A stretch of 27,790 nt of DNA. Origin: an uncultured Holophagaceae bacterium (lineage in GTDB: Bacteria > Acidobacteriota > Holophagae > Holophagales > Holophagaceae). The stretch lies in NCBI GenBank assembly GCA_903927605.1, contig CAIYNT010000011.1, positions 1-27,790 of the forward strand. Reading direction: 5' to 3'. Positions 23,582 to 27,790 of this stretch are shown here, one piece after another. Each line of letters starts with the position of its first letter. The first letter of the stretch is position 1. The notes under the pieces were generated by a model. It was not told where the DNA came from, ran no database searches, and worked only from the letters and a program-made list of their open reading frames with translations. Position numbers and translations under genes: made by a program.

Positions 23582-25117
23582 TCAAATCAGGGACCTGCCA
23601 TCCATGACTTCGGGTTGGGGGAGGTCAAACAGCTTGAGGAGGGTGGGCGCGACATCGCTGAGGGCTCCCCCGCTGTGGAGTTGCCGTGCTTCGAAGCCCG
23701 CGGCCACAAGGACGGCGGGGACGGGGTTCAGGGTGTGGGAGGTGTGAGGGTTGCCGTCCTCGTCCCGCATGCACTCACAGTTGCCATGGTCGGCGGTGAT
23801 GAAGAGGGCTCCGCCCATGGCCAGGGTGGCGTCCGCGATGCGCCCCACCGCGGCATCCACAGCCTCACAGGCGATGGTGGCCGCAGCCAGGTCGCCGGTG
23901 TGGCCGATCATGTCCGGGTTGGCCAGGTTGCAGACCAGGAAGCGGTACTGGCCTGAGCGAATGGCGGCCTCCAGGCCCCGGCTCACGTCGGCAAGGCTCA
24001 TCTCCGGCTGCAGGTCGTAGGTGGCCACCTTGGGCGAGGGGACGAGGCGGCGTTCCTCGCCTTTGAAGGGAGCCTCCTGCCCGCCGTTGAAGAAGTAGGT
24101 CACATGAGCGTATTTCTCGGTCTCCGCGGTGCGGAACTGGTTCCAGCCCTGGGCGCTGATGAGCTCTCCGAGGATTAGATCCAGGCTTTGGGGCGGATAA
24201 GCCACCGACAGGAAGGGCTCGAGTTCGATGTCGTAGGCCGTGAACGTGACCAGCTTCACCTTGGGGCGGTGTTTCGGGGTGAATCCGGCGAAAGACGGAT
24301 TCACCAGGGCGTGACACAACTGCCGGGCCCGGTCGGCGCGGAAGTTGAAGAACAGTACCCCATCGCCGTCAGCGAAGGGATGGAAGGCATCAAGCCTGGT
24401 GGGCGCCACGAACTCGTCCGTCTCGCCGCGGCCGTAAGCGGCAGCGATGGCGGCCAGGGCATCCGGGGCCTGCTGGGGGGCCTCGCCATCCACGTAGAGC
24501 TTCCAGGCCTGCTCCGTGCGCTCCCAGCGCTTGTCCCGGTCCATGGCCGTGTAGCGTCCGCAGACCGAGCCGATGGTCACCAGCGGACAGGCCCGCAACT
24601 GGAAGGTGAGCCACTGGAGGAAGCCGTCGGCGCTCTTCTGGCCCGTGTCCCGGCCGTCCGTGATGGCGTGGATGGTAGTCGGCACGCCTTCCGCCTGGGC
24701 CCACTGGGCCAGGGCGGCGATGTGGTTCTGGTGGCTGTGGACCCCGCCATCGCTCACCAGGCCCAAGAGGTGGAGGCGTTTTCCGGAGGCCTTGAGTTCC
24801 CGCAGCAGAGCCCCGATGGCGGCGTTCTCCCGGAAGGTGCCCCGCCGGATGGCGGCATCGATGCGCGTGAGCTCCTGCCACACCACCCGGCCTGCGCCGA
24901 GGTTCATGTGGCCCACCTCAGAATTTCCGAACTGGCCCTCCGGCAGCCCCACCGCCTCGCCACTGGTGATCAGCTGGGTCGTGGCATAGGTCTTCCGCAG
25001 CGTGTTGAACCGGGGCATGGCGGCCACGAAGGTGGCGTCGAAGGCGTTCCGGGGGCCGTCGCCGAAGCCGTCGAGGATGAGGAGGGTGATGGGGCCTTGG
25101 ATCATGGCGTGAGTCAT
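23582..25117 (-). CDS. gpmI: 2,3-bisphosphoglycerate-independent phosphoglycerate mutase
   Basis: Glycolytic and gluconeogenic enzyme interconverting 3- and 2-phosphoglycerate, Mn-dependent, 511 aa as expected. The alkaline-phosphatase-like metal site shows LILDGFGDG (Asp16) and the phospho-serine Ser66 in GQFGNSEVGHMNLGAGR. Further motifs are SDGGVHSHQNH, ITDGRDTG, GRYTAMDRDKRWER, FFNFRADRARQL, ANPDMIGHTGD and FITADHGNCE. The ATG at 25117 overlaps the stop of the upstream gene (ATGA). Last member of a coupled operon pyrR-pyrB-(ORF6N-like)-gpmI, an unusual partner set because gpmI is normally unlinked to pyrimidine genes. Confidence 0.97.
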   Translation of the reverse strand: MTHAMIQGPITLLILDGFGDGPRNAFDATFVAAMPRFNTLRKTYATTQLITSGEAVGLPEGQFGNSEVGHMNLGAGRVVWQELTRIDAAIRRGTFRENAAIGALLRELKASGKRLHLLGLVSDGGVHSHQNHIAALAQWAQAEGVPTTIHAITDGRDTGQKSADGFLQWLTFQLRACPLVTIGSVCGRYTAMDRDKRWERTEQAWKLYVDGEAPQQAPDALAAIAAAYGRGETDEFVAPTRLDAFHPFADGDGVLFFNFRADRARQLCHALVNPSFAGFTPKHRPKVKLVTFTAYDIELEPFLSVAYPPQSLDLILGELISAQGWNQFRTAETEKYAHVTYFFNGGQEAPFKGEERRLVPSPKVATYDLQPEMSLADVSRGLEAAIRSGQYRFLVCNLANPDMIGHTGDLAAATIACEAVDAAVGRIADATLAMGGALFITADHGNCECMRDEDGNPHTSHTLNPVPAVLVAAGFEARQLHSGGALSDVAPTLLKLFDLPQPEVMDGRSLI

Positions 25118-25605
25118 CTCGTTTTCTCGGAGCGCTGTTTGGCCTTCAGGCCTCTGGGCAGGTCTTCCGGGACGAACCCGATGGCGTGTTCGGCATGGCC
25201 CCCCCCTTCCTCGTCACTTTGGACGGCCTTCAGGATGACTTCGAGCTTCTGCTCCAGGGCGGTGACCCGGGCGGAGAGCTCAGCCTGGGCGGTCAGCACA
25301 TGGCGGGCTTCGGCAAAGGCGGGCAGCAGGGCCAGCAGGGCAGGTTCCTTGCCCGGAAGCAGGCCCGTCAGCAGGGCGGCACCGGCTTCGGTGAAAGCCA
25401 GGATCGGGGCACCCGGGATTCTCTGGCGTTCTTCGGTGGTGAGGGGGAACACCAGGGACTCATGGAACCGGTCTGGATGGGAATCGACCAGAGCTTTCAG
25501 GTCCTCGGGTTCCAATCCGAGCTGATCGGCCAGGGCCCGGTCCGGCAGGGCAGCCGTGTCGCGGAGCCAGAGCAGGCGGGAGAGAACTTCGACAGGGGTG
25601 CTCAA
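25114..25605 (-). CDS. ORF6N-like (phage-type regulator) domain protein
   Basis: A 163-aa protein of uncertain function. The first 100 residues follow the ORF6N pattern of phage-type DNA-binding proteins: an ALADQLGLEPEDLKALVDSH helix-turn-helix-like part, PDRFHESLVFPLTTEER, then ILAFTEAGAALLTGLLPG and a helical AFAEARHVL. After it comes a coiled-coil-like helix (AELSARVTALEQKLEVILKA) and a charged disordered tail. That is the layout of ORF6N proteins with their C-terminal coiled coil, but the sequence is diverged. It starts at TTG 25605, overlapping the pyrB stop (TTGA) after an AGGTG; no ATG or GTG lies nearby. Its place in an operon of housekeeping genes, with both ends overlapping, argues for a resident regulator rather than recent phage DNA. 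Confidence 0.62.
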   Translation of the reverse strand: MSTPVEVLSRLLWLRDTAALPDRALADQLGLEPEDLKALVDSHPDRFHESLVFPLTTEERQRIPGAPILAFTEAGAALLTGLLPGKEPALLALLPAFAEARHVLTAQAELSARVTALEQKLEVILKAVQSDEEGGGHAEHAIGFVPEDLPRGLKAKQRSEKTR

Positions 25606-26561
25606 GGCACCTGCTCGCCATGCGGGTTCGAGAGCAGGTAGAGCACGGCCATCCGGACCGGGACGCCATTGGTGACCTGATCGAGGATCAGGTTGTTGGG
25701 GCCGTCCGCCACGTCGCTGGTGATCTCCAGACCGCGGTTGATGGGGCCGGGGTGCAGGACCACCACATCCTTCTTGGCCCGCTTCATGCGGGCCGGATTG
25801 AGCTGGAAGAAGCGGCTGTATTCGCCCTGCCCCGGGATGTAGGCGCCGGTGCCACGCTCGAACTGGGCGCGCAGCATCATGATGGCGTCCTGTCTGGGGA
25901 TGATCTCGTCGAAGTCATGGCAGATCTCGATGCCAGGCCAGGTTGCTTTCAACTCCTGGGGAACCAGCGTGGGTGGCCCCACGAGCGTGACCTTGACGCC
26001 CATGCGGGTGAGCAGCCAGAGGTTGGAGCGCACCACGCGGCTGTTGCGGATGTCGCCCACGATGGCCACGCGCAGGCCTTCGAGTCGTCCGAAGTGCTTG
26101 CGCAGGGTGTAGGCGTCCAGCAGGGCCTGGGTGGGGTGTTCGTGGGACCCATCCCCGGCGTTCACGATGCTGGCCTTCATGTGTCGGGACAGCAGGGTGT
26201 GGGCACCCGGGGCGCTGTGGCGCATGACGATGAGATCCGGGTGCATGGCCTGCAGGTTCATGGCCGTGTCGATGAGGGTCTCGCCCTTGTTCAGGCTGCT
26301 GGTGTCGGCGTCGAAGTTGATGATCTCGGCCGAGAGTCGCTTCTCGGCGATCTCGAAGCTGTTCCGGGTGCGGGTGCTGTTCTCGAAGAAAAGATTGACC
26401 ACCAGCTTCTTGCGCAGGGCCGGGACGATCTTGATGCTGGGCCGTTCGCAGACCTCCTCGAAGGCCTGGGCCTGGTCGAGCAGGGCCGTGATGTCCTGGG
26501 GGCTGAGGGGCTGGATGCCGAGGAGGTGCCGATGGGGGAAGACGTAGCGTTCGGAGGGCAT
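25602..26561 (-). CDS. pyrB: Aspartate carbamoyltransferase catalytic chain
   Basis: First committed enzyme of pyrimidine synthesis, joining carbamoyl phosphate and aspartate (319 aa). Carbamoyl-phosphate site FFENSTRTRNSFE (Ser62-Thr-Arg-Thr), the substrate loop SLNKGETLIDT, SHEHPTQALLDAYTLRKHFG, VAIVGDIRNSRVVRSNLWLL and HPGPINRGLEI are all intact. No regulatory pyrI chain is nearby, as is usual in PyrR-regulated bacteria. ATG overlaps the pyrR stop by one base; downstream it overlaps the ORF6N-like gene. Confidence 0.98.
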   Translation of the reverse strand: MPSERYVFPHRHLLGIQPLSPQDITALLDQAQAFEEVCERPSIKIVPALRKKLVVNLFFENSTRTRNSFEIAEKRLSAEIINFDADTSSLNKGETLIDTAMNLQAMHPDLIVMRHSAPGAHTLLSRHMKASIVNAGDGSHEHPTQALLDAYTLRKHFGRLEGLRVAIVGDIRNSRVVRSNLWLLTRMGVKVTLVGPPTLVPQELKATWPGIEICHDFDEIIPRQDAIMMLRAQFERGTGAYIPGQGEYSRFFQLNPARMKRAKKDVVVLHPGPINRGLEITSDVADGPNNLILDQVTNGVPVRMAVLYLLSNPHGEQVP

Positions 26562-27103
26562 CAGCAGGCCTCCACGGTGACGCCATCCTCGCCATCGATC
26601 TCCTTCACCCGGACGGCCACGCGGTGACCCGGGGGCACCTCCACCCGGAGTCCGGCCAAGTCGGCCTGGATGGGGAGCTCCCGACCGCTCCGGTCTGCCA
26701 TGACCAGCAGCATCACCCGGTGGGGCCGGCCGTGGTCCAGGAGGGCGTCCATGGCCGAGCGGACCGTCCGGCCGGTGTAGAGGACATCATCCACGAGGAC
26801 GACCGTGCGGTCCTTCAGGGTGAAGGGGATCTCTGTCGGCCTCACGATGGGGCTGCCCACCATCTCGGTGAGGTCGTCCCGGTACAGGGTGATGTCCAGG
26901 GAGCCCACGGGCACGGGGGCACCTGTGATGGCCCTCAGCAGGACGGCCAGGCGTTCGGCCAGCGGGAGACCCCGGGACCGGATGCCCAGCAGGACCACCT
27001 CTTCCTCAGGCTTCACTAGGGCCAACAGTTCGGCCGCCAGGCGCTGGAGGGTGGCCTCCATCTGGCCGGGATCCAGGGAACTGGGGTCTGGAACAGCGGG
27101 CAT
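26561..27103 (-). CDS. pyrR: Bifunctional pyr operon regulator / uracil phosphoribosyltransferase
   Basis: RNA-binding attenuation protein that responds to UMP/UTP and has uracil phosphoribosyltransferase activity (180 aa, normal). The PRPP loop TVVLVDDVLYTGRTVRSAMD (100-119) and LLGIRSRGLPLAERLA, with GSLDITLYRDDLTE, are family signatures. GGAGG precedes ATG by four bases. Leads pyrB and the rest of the operon. I looked for a PyrR-binding loop in the leader (27104-27248) and saw no clear match, so regulation by attenuation is plausible but not shown. Confidence 0.95.
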   Translation of the reverse strand: MPAVPDPSSLDPGQMEATLQRLAAELLALVKPEEEVVLLGIRSRGLPLAERLAVLLRAITGAPVPVGSLDITLYRDDLTEMVGSPIVRPTEIPFTLKDRTVVLVDDVLYTGRTVRSAMDALLDHGRPHRVMLLVMADRSGRELPIQADLAGLRVEVPPGHRVAVRVKEIDGEDGVTVEAC

Positions 27104-27248
27104 GAAACCTCCAGAGCGCGTCCCTGTCTGAGGAGGCGCACGGTTTCCAGTCTAGCCCAGCCGGATCCCGGCCCGGGAACCTTGGGGGCAGGATTTGCAG
27201 GATTCAAGTTGGAATCCCCCCCCTCCGATGCCCCATCTGAGGACGCCC

Positions 27249-27644
27249 ATGAGTCAGGAACGCCGACAGTACCGACGGATCCCCCTGGAAGCCAGCCTGA
27301 GCTTCCAGGAGCTGAGCTTCCACAAGGGGGAGGCCCCGGCCACATGCAACTATAAGGATGTGTCCGGCGGGGGTCTGTTGGTGGATTCACCCCGCGCCTA
27401 TCCCCTGGGTGCCCTGCTCAAGCTGGAGCTGCGAGTTCCGGGTTGGGGCCGGTTTCAGAATCATTTCGGCCCGGTGCAGGACGCCGAGGTCCGGCCCCTG
27501 GTCGCCCTGGGCATGGTTGTCCGCGTTGAGCAGATGGATTCCGGCGGCTTTGAGCTGGGCGTCAAGTTCCAGAACGTCTACCCCGATGACCTTGAAGCTC
27601 TTGTGAAGTTCCTGGAGGCCACCGCGCCTCCACCCTCTCTCTGA
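27249..27644 (+). CDS. PilZ domain (c-di-GMP binding) protein
   Basis: A 131-aa single-domain PilZ protein. The c-di-GMP binding motifs are present: RxxxR at ERRQYRR (Arg5/Arg9) and DxSxxG at DVSGGG (Asp37, Ser39, Gly42). They sit ahead of the beta-barrel (LLKLELRVPGWG; LGMVVRVEQMDSGGFELGVK). It binds cyclic di-GMP and typically tunes motility or surface behaviour through a partner protein. ATG 27249 has GAGG about seven bases upstream; an ATG at 27195 adds an unlikely Pro-rich leader. Followed by a CheY-like gene, consistent with motility control. Divergent from pyrR across 145 bp. Confidence 0.9.
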   Translation: MSQERRQYRRIPLEASLSFQELSFHKGEAPATCNYKDVSGGGLLVDSPRAYPLGALLKLELRVPGWGRFQNHFGPVQDAEVRPLVALGMVVRVEQMDSGGFELGVKFQNVYPDDLEALVKFLEATAPPPSL

Positions 27645-27678
27645 CACCCTGTTCCACCACCCTTTCCAGGAGGCCCCC

Positions 27679-27790
27679 GTGAAGATCCTCATCGTGGACG
27701 ATTCCTCGACGATGCGGCGCATCATCATCAACACCCTGTCCCGCATCGGCTACGCGGACGTGGTCGAAGCCGAACACGGCAAGGCGGGCC
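27679..27790 (+). CDS. CheY-like receiver protein (start only, cut by window edge)
   Basis: Begins at GTG 27679 after AGGAGG and reads MKILIVDDSSTMRRIIINTL, then SRIGYADVVEAEHGKAG to the window end. The DD pair (7-8) and following STMRR are the CheY opening; the phospho-acceptor Asp lies beyond the edge. Probably a single-domain chemotaxis or motility response regulator, co-transcribed with the PilZ gene 34 bases upstream. Confidence 0.88.
   Translation, partial: MKILIVDDSSTMRRIIINTLSRIGYADVVEAEHGKAG

Noticed and set aside
27104..27248. PyrR-dependent attenuator ahead of pyrR
   Set aside because: I could not find the conserved PyrR-binding loop or a terminator/antiterminator pair in the leader; only short GC pairings are present.

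Overview
The window is GC-rich and gene-dense. Its gene families point to a free-living, motile, menaquinone-using bacterium, most likely Acidobacteriota and possibly the Holophagae/Geothrix group. The pointers are an ECF sigma factor with a cysteine-free anti-sigma partner, a VIT/vWA protein, a FecR/DUF6600 protein, pyrR-pyrB, UbiE-type methyltransferase and a PAS plus CZB chemoreceptor pair. The assignment comes from gene style only; there is no rRNA or other marker to confirm it.

Layout. 88-2166: an NtrY-like sensor kinase. 2158-2502: a repeat-bearing spacer with a possible 32-residue membrane peptide. 2503-4056 (minus): a tight surE-acyP-apt operon. 4123-8293 (plus): an ECF sigma factor, an overlapping membrane anti-sigma-like protein and a secreted VIT/vWA protein, closed by strong hairpins. 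8382-9101: a probably exported Pcm methyltransferase, convergent with a secreted PpiC-type prolyl isomerase. 10197-10735: a structured, apparently non-coding stretch, a bidirectional terminator, tRNA-Pro(GGG) and its promoter. 10775-12562 (minus): an NtrC-type regulator followed by a MerR-type regulator. 12692-14572 (plus): a 2Fe-2S ferredoxin-like protein, a TatD-family hydrolase and a secreted protein of unknown function. 14579-14850: an element bounded by inverted repeats. 14945-16805: a FecR/DUF6600 gene split by an apparent 7-bp tandem duplication.

16893-18677 (minus) encodes an acyl-CoA dehydrogenase, divergent from ubiE/menG (18811-19503). 19504-23508 (minus) is a signalling cluster. 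In transcription order it holds a Cache-type membrane sensor with a Cys4 tail, two tandem 74-bp repeats each carrying a 25-codon ORF, a P-loop ATPase, an Aer-like PAS protein and a chemoreceptor with a CZB domain. 23582-27103 (minus) is a translationally coupled operon pyrR-pyrB-(ORF6N-like)-gpmI. The right edge (plus) holds a PilZ protein and the start of a CheY-like receiver.

Most genes are ordinary housekeeping or signalling genes. The observations most worth following are the tandem coupling repeats at 22128-22279, the 7-bp duplication at 15894-15907, the inverted-repeat element at 14579-14850, the structured region at 10365-10560, the split Aer-like PAS/CZB pair, and the ORF6N-like protein inside the pyr/gpm operon.
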